Both the position numbers and the translations under genes were made by a program. Source: Luzula sylvatica (Eukaryota; Streptophyta; Magnoliopsida; Poales; Juncaceae). From it: 64,000 nucleotides of DNA. Under the pieces are notes generated by a model. The model was not told the DNA's origin, made no database searches, and saw only the letters and a list, made by a program, of their open reading frames with translations. Below, piece by piece: positions 1-10,250 of the stretch. The stretch covers positions 21,960,414 through 22,024,413 of the forward strand of contig OX326958.1 of the NCBI GenBank assembly GCA_946800325.1, in the 5' to 3' direction. Positions within the stretch are counted from its first letter, which is position 1, and the number at the start of each line of letters is the position of its first letter.

Positions 1-528
1 AAAAAAGAGTTTTCGATCTGGGGTGGAGGCGCCGCCTCCACCCCACCTCCGCCTCCGCCTCTGCCACCTCTGTCCTCTCTCCTCCTCCAGTCGATACCAA
101 CTCCATCCATAGTATTCGTCTTTCATGACGTTTCTTCCACTTTCATGACGCTTCTTCTTTTCTTCTTCCTTTTCGCTCTCCATGGCGTTTGCCTGGACAG
201 TCGATAGTGACCGTGAACCTAGACTGTGCAATTTATTGCGATCTTCTTCTTCCCTCTTCAACCGCTAAACCCTAATGGCTCCTCTCCATGACGTACTATG
301 CGATTCTTCGCTGGCATGTGCGATTCGACTCCAATTCGACTATGATTCTTCGCTGGCCTGTGCGATTCTTCGACTATTCTGCGAATTTCAATTTCGATCC
401 AAACACGAAGAACGAACAGATTATGCAGATTTCTGCGATTTCGAGTCTAATTCGTAGACCTAATTGGCAGAACAGATTCAGATTTTTGCAAATACTTTTA
501 TCATATTCGCAGAACAAACGATGAAAAT
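1..528. other. Gene-free stretch at window edge
   Basis: The first 100 bases are rich in CCTCCGCC-type repeats. From about 301 to 372 the phrase GATTCTTCGCTGGC with following bases occurs twice. Short open frames of 60-90 codons overlap each other on both strands, but none has a recognisable domain or splice context. It could be the edge of a gene or transposon lying mostly outside the window. I see no supportable gene. Confidence 0.4.
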
Positions 529-757
529 GAAGAGTCTCGAACGAACAGACACGAAGAGTTTTATTCATACTTGAAGAGTCTCGAACGAACATACACGAAG
601 AGTTACATTCATACTCGAAGAGTCTCGAACGAACAGACACGAAGAGTTCCATTCATACTCGAAGAGTCTCGAACGAACAGACACGAAGAGTTCTATTCAT
701 AATCGAAGAGTCTCGAATGAACAGACACGAAGAGTTCCATTCATATTCGAAGAGTCG
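529..757. repeat. 44-bp tandem repeat, five copies plus a stub
   Basis: Units start at 529, 573, 617, 661 and 705, with a partial sixth at 749. The spacing is exactly 44 bases. Each unit begins GAAGAGTCTCGAA, contains GACACGAAGAGTT and ends in ATTCATA plus two or three bases. Copies differ by only a few substitutions and no indels, which points to recent amplification. The unit is not a multiple of three, and the only long frame through it is antisense. Confidence 0.95.
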
Positions 758-1485
758 TTTTACAAGTTTAGGTCCTTGATTCAATCAACGGAACCATCAA
801 TCTAAATCACTGTTTTTAATACAAATTCGATTTGTAATGGTGATACTGTAAATAGCATACGGGTTTTGAGCAAAAAAAAAATAAGTGAAAAATATAATAT
901 TAATTCTTACAAATAGTCATAAACTGTATTTCATAAAATAATATTATTTCTCAATTATTTATGAATCAATAAATTTATATTCATATACTTTTATTGTATA
1001 CTAAATTATTGTATTAAAATAAGCCTAAGTATACACGAATAGCCCGAATTGATGAATTAGTAACATATTTGTTTTATATGACCGATTGAAAAAACATTTT
1101 GACTCGGATTATACACAAACTGTATTGCGCACCGTATAAGGGTGTCAAGAATGACTAACTAATCTATATAGGGGTCCGGTGGGGACACGGCCTCCCAAAA
1201 AAATTCGAGAAACTGTGCATATATGTAATGGTACATTATATTTGTTTATTTTTATAACTGTGTAAATTTTAAATTTGTATGTTTGCTTTCCTTTTTGTTA
1301 AAATTTCTTTTAATATTATTTCAGTAACTATTTTGTTTCCATTACAGTACAAAGGAGATCGAATTCTTACATAGATCAGAGCATCGAACTACCTCGGAAT
1401 GATTTTTGTTCGATTTGAATTTTCATTAGAAAATGATGAAACCAAGGGTAGTGAAGAAAGATTCATGTTTTTACTCTTCTTCTTT
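758..1485. other. AT-rich intergenic DNA
   Basis: Mostly AT-rich sequence with no open frame of interest and no terminal repeats that I could pair. The short segment around 1136-1200 (GGGTGTCAAGAATGAC onward) is less AT-rich and may be an old transposon end, but no partner was found. Confidence 0.5.
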
Positions 1486-2157
1486 TCAAAAGGGAAAATG
1501 TTCAACTTTCCCCACCTTTCCCCTAGCACTCTTGATGTGCTGGCAGTATTATGTGCTGGCACTCAGGGGTGTTAATCCATAACACCATTTTTGTTTGGGT
1601 GTTAATCCATAACCCCGTCGACTTTGGGGGTGTTAATTCATAACACCGTGACAGATTCTGATTGGTTGGATTATTTACACAACTTTAATGCAAACAATAA
1701 GAAGCTGACACGTGGCATTCGTGGGTAAATTGCGGTTCGTATTATTACTCCCGCTGGTTTTGGGGGTGTTAATCCATAACACCATTGACTTTGGGGGATG
1801 TTAATCCATAAAAACAATTTTGGTGTTATGGATTAACACCCCAAAATTGTTTTATGGATTAACATCCCCCAAAGTCAATGGTGTTATGGATTAACACCCC
1901 CAAAGCCAGCGGAGTAATAATACGAACCGCAATTTACCACGAATGCCACGTGGCAGCTTCCTATTTGTTGCATTAAAGTTGTGTAAATGATCCAACCAAT
2001 CAGAATCTGCCACGGTATTATGGATTAACACCCCCAAAGTCAACGGGGTTATGGATTAACACCCAAAAAAATGATGTTATGGATTAACACCCCAGAGTGC
2101 CAGCACATCAAGCCCTCTGGGGGACAGAAGAGGGGGAAGTACATCATCACTCAAAAG
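1486..2157. mobile_element. Fold-back MITE-like element with 7-bp TSD
   Basis: The element spans 1493-2150 and is almost entirely palindromic. The arms meet near 1832 and carry several inverted copies of a GTGTTAATCCATAACACC-type motif. Outer arms pair CTTGATGTGCTGGCA (about 1532) with TGCCAGCACATCAAG (about 2098). The direct repeat TCAAAAG flanks it at 1486-1492 and 2151-2157 and is a plausible target-site duplication. There is no coding capacity. A transcript would fold into a hairpin of roughly 300 bp and could feed small-RNA production, which is inference. The superfamily cannot be assigned from a 7-bp duplication. Confidence 0.75.
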
Positions 2158-2424
2158 AATTAATCTTTTAACACAACTGGAAAAAGAAATTAACAGTAGA
2201 TGTAGCCCAGTATAATCATATTAATCTCATGCATTTGTAACATTATAAGGAAGTACCAAAAGGTAATAATAATAAGAGGGTGATATTGTTTAATTCAGGG
2301 AGATACTTTATCTGTTATTTTTTTAATTTAAAGTTCTTAAATGGGAGATCAAATATAAATTATAGTACACGACCACAATATCTAAGATTAATTTCATGTT
2401 AGTAGTGAATCCCTATGATTTACG

Positions 2425-2434
2425 CCTATAAATA
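2425..2434 (+). promoter_or_regulatory. Probable TATA box of the GH10 gene
   Basis: CCTATAAATA lies about 47-56 bases upstream of the ATG at 2481, a normal distance for a plant core promoter with a very short 5' UTR. The rest of 2158-2480 is AT-rich upstream DNA without other clear elements. Confidence 0.45.
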
Positions 2435-2480
2435 TGCATTTGCAGGTATTATTTTTTATCCTAAATTTAAATCCAACAAG

Positions 2481-5281
2481 ATGAAACTTTTTGTGGAGAA
2501 ATTGGTGCTTTTGTTACTACTTCATGCTGTTATTTTAGGAGGTGACAATTTTGTATTTTCATGATTTAATTGAATATTGGAAACGTAGGAATATGTTGAC
2601 TAACATATCATTGAAAAGTCTTAATATTGCAATTAACTATTTTATTAATTGAATCTATAATAATTCTGTAAAGCAAGCTCACGTTAAAACTTTATTTAAT
2701 TGGATTACAACTTATTGAATCTATAATAATTCTATAATGCAAGATCCTTGAATATAATTTGAAATCATACTGACACATTTGGTAATCTAATCTCCACTTT
2801 AATTCCTGATTTTCTAGATATCTATGTGAATTCTTTGCCCTACGATTACTCAGCAAGTGTGGAGGTAATGAATCATTTTTTTTGTATTTAGGGTATATCA
2901 ATCCTTATTATTGCCAATTATTTAAGTTTATTTATTTATTTTTTCATATTTTTTAGTGTCTGGCCGAACCATTGAAACCGCAATACGAAGGCGGGATCAT
3001 AATCAATCCTGAGTTCAATAACAGCCTGAATGGCTGGTCCCCATTTGGTCATGGCAATGTGAAGCACAGAATCTCCGAATCGGGAAATGGATTCTCGGTT
3101 TCACACGGTAGAATTCAAGCACACCTAACATTCTCTGGAGAAAAACAAGCTCTATACTTTCTCTGGTACAGTTCTCACCTAACATTCGTACCAGCGTAAA
3201 TTCTCAATATTAGTCTGATTTTATCAAAATTCTCGATATTTTCAGCTTGGTTACAAGTACACAGAGGAAATGCCGATGTAAGAGCAGTATTTAAGACGAA
3301 AAATGGAATTATACATGCCGGTGCGACAGAAGCGAAGTCTTCTTGTTGGTCCATGCTTAAAGGAGGCCTCACCGTTAATACAACCGGTTCGGCCGAATTA
3401 TATTTCGAGGTTGACCAATTCTTCATATTTCTTTTTTTGTAATTTTATAGAAAAAAATTATTTACGTTAATTTCGTGCAAATGTAGATCAATAACAGTAA
3501 CAGGACATTGGAATTATGGGTCGATAGCGTATCTTTGCAACCATTTACACTCGATGAATGGACAGCTCATCATAATAATAGCATTAACCAGGTTAGTTCA
3601 TAACTAAACGTGTCTATAATGTTTTTTATTCATTTGCGAAAATGTTCGTAGGTGCGTAAAAAAATGATGAAATTCCAAGCAATAAACGCGCAAGGGAACC
3701 CCTTAAAAGGCGCAAAATTCTCCATACATCCAACCCGAGGCTCAGGATTCCCATTCGGCAACGCGATGAGTCAATCCATAATCCACAACCCAGCATACCA
3801 AAATTGGTTCGCTTCGAGATTCAAGGTCACCACTTTCGAAACGAGATGAAATGGTACCATAACGAGAATTCGCCGGGAAGAACAAATTATTTACAGGCCG
3901 ATGCCATGATGGCCTTCGCTAAGAGACACGGGATTAAGGTTCGCGGCCACAATGTTCTCTGGAATGAACCTCGGTTAGTAGTAAACTTGTCACATTTTGA
4001 AAAGATTAAAAAATATATATTAATAACAATAGCCACTAAATATATGTTAAAGATCACAAATGGGCTGGGTGAAATCTCTAAACAACCATCAGCTTCGAGA
4101 GGCGGCGTCCAAATGCATGAGTTCGGTAATGTCACATTACAGAAATCAACTGATAGCATGGGATGTGGTAAACGAAAACGTCCACTACGACTTCTTCGAA
4201 ACTAAACTGGGACACGACGCTTCGAAGCAGTTCTATAGCGAGGCTCACAAACTCGACCCAAACGCGGTTTTATTTTTGAACGACTTCAACACGCTAGAGC
4301 ATCCTGGCGATTTCAATGCGAGTCCAGATAAGTATATTCAGAGGCTTAGGCATATACAGAGCGGGACTAACACGAGAATCGCGATTGGATTGGAAGGGCA
4401 TTTTGGGGTGCCGAATATTCCGTATGTGAGATCCGCTTTGGATACTTTGGGGAGAACCGGAGTGCCCATTTGGCTCACCGAAGTTGACGTTGGCGGTTCC
4501 GGTCCGATTCAGGTATGTCAAGTCCGAAAATTTTGTAATATTATTAAGACCAAATTTCATATGTATCCCTACAAAAACCCACAATTTCACGTATATCCCT
4601 GCACAACGCGAAATATCGTGAATATCCCTGTAAAACTTTTAAAATTTCATGAATGCCCTTTTTGTTAAATTTCGGTTAACTATCCCTTAAGATTACTGCT
4701 AATTTGTGCTTTCCGATTTTTCCGACATAAATTTTATTCCTTATTTACATAGGGTGTAAAATCAGAAAAACAAAAATTAGCGGTAATCTTAACGAATAGT
4801 TAAAAGAAATCTGACAAAAATGACATCCGCCAAAATTATAACAATTTTATAGGAGTATTCCTGATATTTCACGTTTTGCATGGTACATATGAAATTTGGT
4901 CTATTGTTAAATTTTCTAATTTAGTCTGATCATGATGATTAGGCAAATCAATTGGATCAAATTCTGAGAGAGGCGTATGCACATCCAACCGTTCATGGAA
5001 TCGTGATGTGGGCTTCGTGGAACCCAGCAGGATGTTACAGGATGTGTCTGACGAATAACCAATTTCAGAACCATCCAGTTGGAAATACGGTGGATAATTT
5101 GATTCGGACGTGGAGGACTCAATCTCGAGGAATGAGTGGAGAAGATGGTTATTTCGAGGCATTTCTTGCTCACGGTGATTATGAAGTCGAGATACACCAC
5201 TCGAGTTTGAATTCGTCCTCTCTGCATAGTTTTACGGTGCATCCTGATTTCGAGTCCGAGTATAAGATGCAAATTAAATAA
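2481..5281 (+). pseudogene. GH10 endo-1,4-beta-xylanase-like gene with CBM22, frameshifted
   Basis: Eight exons are readable: 2481-2541, 2818-2864, 2957 to about 3170, 3246-3409, 3487-3591, 3652-3973, 4053-4512 and 4943-5281. The start encodes a signal peptide (MKLFVEKLVLLLLLHAV), so the product would be secreted to the cell wall and cleave the xylan backbone. Exons 3-5 encode a CBM22-like carbohydrate-binding module (motifs GGIIINPEFN, CWSMLKGGL, LWVDSVSLQPF). Exons 6-8 encode the GH10 barrel, with the acid/base Glu in WDVVNEN and the nucleophile Glu in LTEVDV. Two lesions are visible. At 3837-3842 one A appears lost from a run, because TTC-GAA-ACG-AGA replaces the TTC-GAA-AAC-GAG expected for FENEMKWY, and the frame shifts. 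The exon 3/4 junction also lacks a good donor in the right phase. This is either a young pseudogene or a sequencing error at a homopolymer. Family assignment is firm; functionality is not. Confidence 0.85.
4547..4902. mobile_element. MITE inside intron 7 of the GH10 gene
   Basis: The intron between 4512 and 4943 carries terminal inverted repeats: AGACCAAATTTCATATGTA at the left end and TACATATGAAATTTGGTCT at the right end, 356 bp apart. Inside are further short inverted segments (ATTACTGCTAATTTGT against AAAAATTAGCGGTAAT). No convincing target duplication is visible. It has no coding capacity and probably accounts for most of the intron length. Confidence 0.75.
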
Positions 5282-5632
5282 TAAGCATGGTTAATTAGCA
5301 TTAGTTTTAACAAAGATTTTGTTTAAAAATTACCTTTTGAAGGGTCAAATTGTAAAATGTAACCCTGGTTCACCATAATTTATCATCAAATTGACCTAAT
5401 ACAACAATCAGATATTTGGAAGTTCAGTTTTAATAATAGAAAAGCACAAAATTAAAGCCCGAAAAAATAGAAATTAACTTTATTGTGATGTTTTTACTAT
5501 TAATATACATAATAAAAAAAACCCTCTAAATTATATCATTATTTCAATAAATTCTAGATGAAATTAAAATCTCTTAAATAACCTAACTTCTCAAATCCTC
5601 CAAGAATAAGAAAAACAAAACTCAAAAAAAAA
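5282..5632. other. Convergent 3' flanks, no gene
   Basis: AT-rich DNA between the stop codon of the GH10 gene (+) and the stop codon of the PPR gene (-). It should hold both 3' UTRs and polyadenylation signals. No clear single AATAAA site can be assigned. Confidence 0.5.
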
Positions 5633-7876
5633 TTATTCAGGCCCTTTGGACGACCTTTTTTGTCGTCTGATATACCCATCCATCAAAGTAATATAAATCG
5701 AACTATTTACATCCATACCCTTCCGAACCATTTCATCCAACACCTCCTTCGCTTCCTTAAAACACCCTTTACTACACAACTCGTTAATTTCCTCTTCCAA
5801 ATGACTACTTCCTCTCTCATCTCTCGCCTCTCTCTCCTCCTTTTTCAACAAACTCAATCTCAAATTCCCATCCAACTTCCCTCTCTCCGTCAATTCATCC
5901 AACAATTCCCGTGCCTCCTCGGACCTCCCCGCCTCGGAAAGCGCGCACAACAAAACATCATAACTATACGCATCGGGATCCGTGCCCTTCTTCTTCATAT
6001 CACGAAACAAATCCAACCCTTTATCGATTTCTCCAATCTTACAAAACCCATTTATCAGCGTGTTGTACGTGATCAAATCCACTTCCTTTCCCTTCTCGAC
6101 CCACGACTCGAAAAGCTTCATCGCTTTGTCTACTTTCCCGTAACGAATCAACCCGTCGAGCAAAATATTACACGTGAAAACATTCGGTTTGAAAGAATTC
6201 GCGACCATTTTATTATGAAATTGAAACGCGCTCTCCAAATCGCCTTCTCTACAATACCCGTGAATGATTATATTATACGTTATTTCGTCCGGTACCAATC
6301 CTTCTCGTTGTACCATTTCGTTGAGCATGTTAATCGCCTCGTTTATTTTTCCTAATGTGCATAGCCCTTTAATCATCGTGTTATATGTGGTTGTGCTCGG
6401 TTTAATTTTTCTCTCTTTCATTTCCTCCCATAGTTTTATTGCCGCTTCGGGATTTTCGTCGCGAAAATACGCGGTTATGACCGTACCGAAACTAACTTCG
6501 TCCGGTACGAATCCTCGTTTCGGAGGAGATTTGAGCAATCCGCAAGCCTCGGTGAATCTTTTTTCTTTGCAAAGACTGTGAAGAACTGAATTGAGGGTAA
6601 AAGTGTCCATTTTGAGTCCTTTATTTACCATTTCGTCCATTAAAGTAAATGCTTTACCAGCGTTGTTAACTTTACAATATGCACTGATTAATGTGTTGTA
6701 AGTGATTATATCTGGATTTATTCCTTCTTCTTCCATCTTTGTCAAGGATTCGAATGCCTCGTCTAGTTTGCCTTCTTTGCAAAGCCCTTTGATTATTATG
6801 TTATGAGTGATTAAATTAGGCTTCAGTTTTCTATCGCGCATTTCATCGAGCAGTTCGTCTGCGCCAGATCCGTGTCTCCATTTAAAGCATGCATCGATGA
6901 TCGTGTTGTACGTGACCACGTCAGGCTTGTAAGTACCGAGCTCCTCCATGTCTATCTTGATCTTGAATGCCTCGTCGAGTTTGCCCTCTTTACAGTGACC
7001 TGAGATGAACACGTTATAGGTCCAGAGATCTGGTTGAAAACCCGAAGCGGTCATGAGTTCCATCGCCTTGGTTGCCTCTTTTAACCACCCTAATCGAGAA
7101 TAAGTACTGATGAGAGTGTTGTATGTAGAATGATTCGGTGCAATTTCTCTCGATTTCATGTCGGAGAGAAGGTCTCTTGCTTCTTTGAGCATGCCACGTT
7201 TACAATACGCGTGCAAAATCGTGTTGATGGAGATCACGTCGGGAGAACAACCGAAGCCGGCCATGGTGGACAGTAAAGACACTGCTTCGGTGAAATTGCC
7301 GTGTCTGGAATGAATCTTGATGAGAATGTTGAATGTGTTTATGTTGGGTTGAACGCCGAGAGAGACCATGGATTCGAAGATGGTAATGGGGAGTGATGGG
7401 GCGACTGGAGCGGGTGAATTGGAGAGGGAAGAGAGGAGAGTATTGGAGGTTAAGAGAGACGGGCGAAGACGTTGAGTTTTCATATGGAGAAACAACTGGG
7501 AGGCGAGCTCTGGTTTCCCGGCAAGGGAATAGGAGGCGACGGAGAGGTCGAGAATAGAATGGGAGGTGGAGAGAGATAGAAAGCGACGGTGGAGGTGGAG
7601 GCTGGCATCAACAGGGATGAAGGAGAGGAGAACGCGACGTGCGGCGGCGAATTGTTCTGCACCAATCAGAGAGTTTATGGAGTATAAGAGGACGGAGACA
7701 AGAGGACGAATTTGACAGGGGCGGAGATGGCGGAGATATGGTGCGAGGCTTTGGTGAATAGAAGGGGAAGAAGAGTGTGATTTGAGAATGGCGGAGATTG
7801 TGGATACTAATTGACCAGGATTTACGAACGTCGGAGGAGAAGACATTGCTATGGAGGTCGGCGCACGGCGGAGCAC
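5633..7876 (-). CDS. P-class pentatricopeptide repeat protein, 747 aa
   Basis: A single uninterrupted exon, usual for plant PPR genes. About 16 tandem 35-residue PPR motifs run from roughly residue 105 to 720. Examples are PDVVTYNTIIDACFK, PDIITYNTLISAYCK and VDLITYNTLINGFCK; the spacing is the plain P-class pattern without E, DYW or SMR domains. Such proteins bind organelle RNA in a base-specific manner and affect its stability, splicing or translation. The N-terminus (MLRRAPTSIAMSS) is Arg/Ser-rich without acidic residues, which fits a mitochondrial or plastid transit peptide; a second Met at residue 11 could also start. Length and layout recall the Arabidopsis At2g16880 type, from memory and unverified. 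No frameshift or stop is seen. The RNA target cannot be stated. Confidence 0.93.
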   Translation of the reverse strand: MLRRAPTSIAMSSPPTFVNPGQLVSTISAILKSHSSSPSIHQSLAPYLRHLRPCQIRPLVSVLLYSINSLIGAEQFAAARRVLLSFIPVDASLHLHRRFLSLSTSHSILDLSVASYSLAGKPELASQLFLHMKTQRLRPSLLTSNTLLSSLSNSPAPVAPSLPITIFESMVSLGVQPNINTFNILIKIHSRHGNFTEAVSLLSTMAGFGCSPDVISINTILHAYCKRGMLKEARDLLSDMKSREIAPNHSTYNTLISTYSRLGWLKEATKAMELMTASGFQPDLWTYNVFISGHCKEGKLDEAFKIKIDMEELGTYKPDVVTYNTIIDACFKWRHGSGADELLDEMRDRKLKPNLITHNIIIKGLCKEGKLDEAFESLTKMEEEGINPDIITYNTLISAYCKVNNAGKAFTLMDEMVNKGLKMDTFTLNSVLHSLCKEKRFTEACGLLKSPPKRGFVPDEVSFGTVITAYFRDENPEAAIKLWEEMKERKIKPSTTTYNTMIKGLCTLGKINEAINMLNEMVQREGLVPDEITYNIIIHGYCREGDLESAFQFHNKMVANSFKPNVFTCNILLDGLIRYGKVDKAMKLFESWVEKGKEVDLITYNTLINGFCKIGEIDKGLDLFRDMKKKGTDPDAYSYDVLLCALSEAGRSEEARELLDELTERGKLDGNLRLSLLKKEEREARDERGSSHLEEEINELCSKGCFKEAKEVLDEMVRKGMDVNSSIYITLMDGYIRRQKRSSKGPE

Positions 7877-8636
7877 GCCGGAGTGAGGTGGAGAAGGGAA
7901 CGGGGCGAGAGATGGAAGTGGACTAGTGAGGCGAGGGGTTTACGATTTACATTACAAGCATGAGACCGTATTACATTTCTCGGTTTTCTACAGAAGAAAA
8001 GGAATCCGGAAACGAAATCCTGGATGAGTTATGTGGATTCATTCTTGCATGTTTTCTACACAGAGAACAATAGAAGTCAGAATCAGTCTTCAAAACTAAT
8101 ATATTGCTCAAAAAGTTTAACCTTATAAAACACTAGCATTACCCCCCCGCAATTGCGCGGGGCTGTTCGGGTTTATAAGTAATGTAATTGAAAAAAATTG
8201 TTGTTCGTTTTGTGTATGTGACTTTCTTTTTGTAATCATTATTATATGTGTAATTTAGTGTGTTGTGTGCGAGTGAAATTTTGTAGCAAAAATCGTTTGA
8301 AAATTTTAAGAGCCGGATTTCTTGAATAATTCAAACGGTTATTGCTAAAAAAATTATCTATATTTTATACTTCATAAGTAAAATAAGGAAAAAGAACGAA
8401 TGAGTCGTCATGAAATTTATTAAGAACATAATAGTTCACAAAACATTGCTGAAAAAAAGAGTGTTTTTAATTTCACAAATCTTTAATTTCGCTACATATT
8501 TAGTACAAATATTTTTCGTCCTTTGTGTGGTCAGCCAACAACAAAGTTTGAAGATGTCATCGCTAACCGTTTCGTTCGAATCTTTAATTTAAATTATGTC
8601 ATGATTATTCGCACATCCATTATTTGGTATATTTTT

Positions 8637-9130
8637 AACCCCCTAATTTTTTTTGGATATTATAAAAAATTCTCTATCTTTTCGTAAACTCCCAAAAAAA
8701 AAAACTCTTTACCAAACTTTTATTTTAAAATACTCCTTATGGATAATATTAATTTTTTTTTTTCCAAAATACCCTCCAAATCTCATATGTAATAATTAAA
8801 ACTTATTTTTGTTATTTTTTATTAATTTTAAGAAAATTCATAAACACTTCTTAACACGTAGTGATTTAAAAAAATTTAAATTATTACATATTTTGTTTAT
8901 ATAATTTTAATATTACATTCTTTATTCATAAAAAAACTAACATTAAATGATAATAAATAAACACCGTGGAAATATATTCATAGAAAATATCTATTTAAAC
9001 ATCTATTTTTTATTTTAGTTTTCTTTTTATGTATTTTTTAATAGTTTTGTGATATTTTATTTTTAAATATTTGCAAGATGTTCTTTTATTAATATTGTTC
9101 AACTTATTATAATTTTATTTTAGTTTTTCA
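8637..9130. repeat. Fold-back element relic carried inside Helitron copy 1
   Basis: The segment with GGATATTATAAAAAATTC, then ACCAAACTTTTATTTTAAAATACTCC, resembles the left arm of the fold-back element at 46390-47242. Later parts such as TTTGCAAGATGTTC resemble its interior. Helitron copy 2 carries the same relic near 22010-22500. The fold-back copy must therefore have been in the Helitron before the two copies separated. Confidence 0.6.
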
Positions 9131-9139
9131 AGAAAAATA

Positions 9140-10205
9140 ATAAAGGACCAAAATGTAAATTTTAAAACTTCGGAGGACAAAAATGCAAATATAAAGGACC
9201 AAAATGTGAAAAAAGGACAAAAATATAATTTTTTTTAAAAAATATGACCAATTTGAGGCCCCTGGACTAAAATGTAAATTTCAAAACTTCGAAGGGCCAA
9301 AATGCAAATATAAAGGACCAAAATGAGAAAAAAAAGGACCAAAATGTAAATTTTTTTCGATAAAAGGACCAATTTGTAAATAAAAAAGGACCAATATGGA
9401 AAAAAAGGACCAAAATATAAATTTGTTTCGAAAAAAGGACCAATTTGTAAATCAAAAAGGACCAAAATGTAAAAAAAATATTTTTTTTTACAAATAGGCC
9501 CCTGGTGACGTGGCTGCACCAGACAAGAAAAATAATAAAGGACCAAAATGTAAATTTTAAAACTTCGAAGGACCAAAATGCAAATATAAAGGACCGAAAT
9601 GTGATAAAAAAGGACCAAAATATAATTTGTTTTAAAAAACAGGACCAATTTGAGGCCCCTGGACAAAAATGTGATTATTAAAATTTCGAAGGACCAAAAT
9701 GCAAATATAAAGGATCAAAATGTAAAAACGAAGGACCAAAATGTAATTTGTTTTTAAGAAAAGGACCAATTTGTAAATCAAAAAGGACCAGAATGTAAAA
9801 AAAATATTTTTTTTTTACAAATAGACCCCTGGTGACGTGGCTGCCTGGACTAAAATGTAAATTTCAAAACTTCGAAGGGCCAAAATGCAAATATAAAGGA
9901 CCAAAATGTAAAAAAAGGACCAAAATGTAATTTTTTTTCGGAAAAAGGACCAAAATGCAAATATAAAGGACCGAAATGTGATAAAGAAGGACCAAAATGT
10001 AATTTTTTTTAAAAAACAGTACCAATTTGAGGCCCCTGGACCAAAATGTGAATATTAAAACTTCGAAGGACCAAAATGTAAAAAAAAAGGACCAAAATAT
10101 AATTTTTTTTTAATAAAAAGGACCAATTTGTAAATAAAAAAGGACCAAAATGTAAAAAAAAAAAAAATTTTACGAATAGGCCCCTGGTGACGTGGCTGCA
10201 CCAGG
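9140..10205. repeat. AAGGACCAAAATGTAAA minisatellite within the Helitron
   Basis: Dozens of degenerate units of the form GGACCAAAATGTAAA or AAAGGACCAATTTGTAAA run through this segment. They are punctuated by TTCGAAGGACC and by three copies of GGCCCCTGGTGACGTGGCTGC-like end sequence spaced a few hundred bases apart, giving a higher-order repeat. Translating it gives meaningless FWSF/FGPF-type repeats. The mirror-image array is at about 20927-22005. Confidence 0.9.
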
Positions 10206-10250
10206 AGGCAGCAAATCCCCTTGCATTAGTATATAGATAGATAGATAGAT

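Larger units (their letters stand above)
8133..10250 (-). mobile_element. Non-autonomous Helitron, copy 1
   Basis: Read on the minus strand, the element starts in a TCTATCTATATACTAATGC stretch near 10250. It ends at 8133 in a GC-rich hairpin (CCGCGCAATTGCGGG-like), then GGTAATGCTAG followed by a T. A 5' TC, a 3' hairpin a few bases before CTRR, and insertion before T with no target duplication are Helitron hallmarks. The sister copy at 20888-23001 has the same ends, the same length (about 2.1 kb) and the opposite orientation. No Rep/helicase gene is present, so it depends on an autonomous partner. The interior holds a fold-back relic and a minisatellite. Confidence 0.9.

Noticed and set aside
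529..757. Regular repeats considered as a possible CRISPR array
   Set aside because: Units are contiguous with no unique spacers, and the DNA is plant nuclear.
5660..6355. 231-codon plus-strand frame
   Set aside because: It is antisense to the intact PPR gene and has no family resemblance.
8410..8592. A 60-codon open frame that is also present in the other Helitron copy at 22542-22724
   Set aside because: It is shared because the whole Helitron is duplicated. The copies differ at five or more residues, with no sign of codon constraint and no domain.
9235..9666. Long frame on the minus strand, and similar plus-strand frames at 20794-21579
   Set aside because: These are read-throughs of the GGACCAAAATG minisatellite and give only repeated FWSF/FGPF-type residues.
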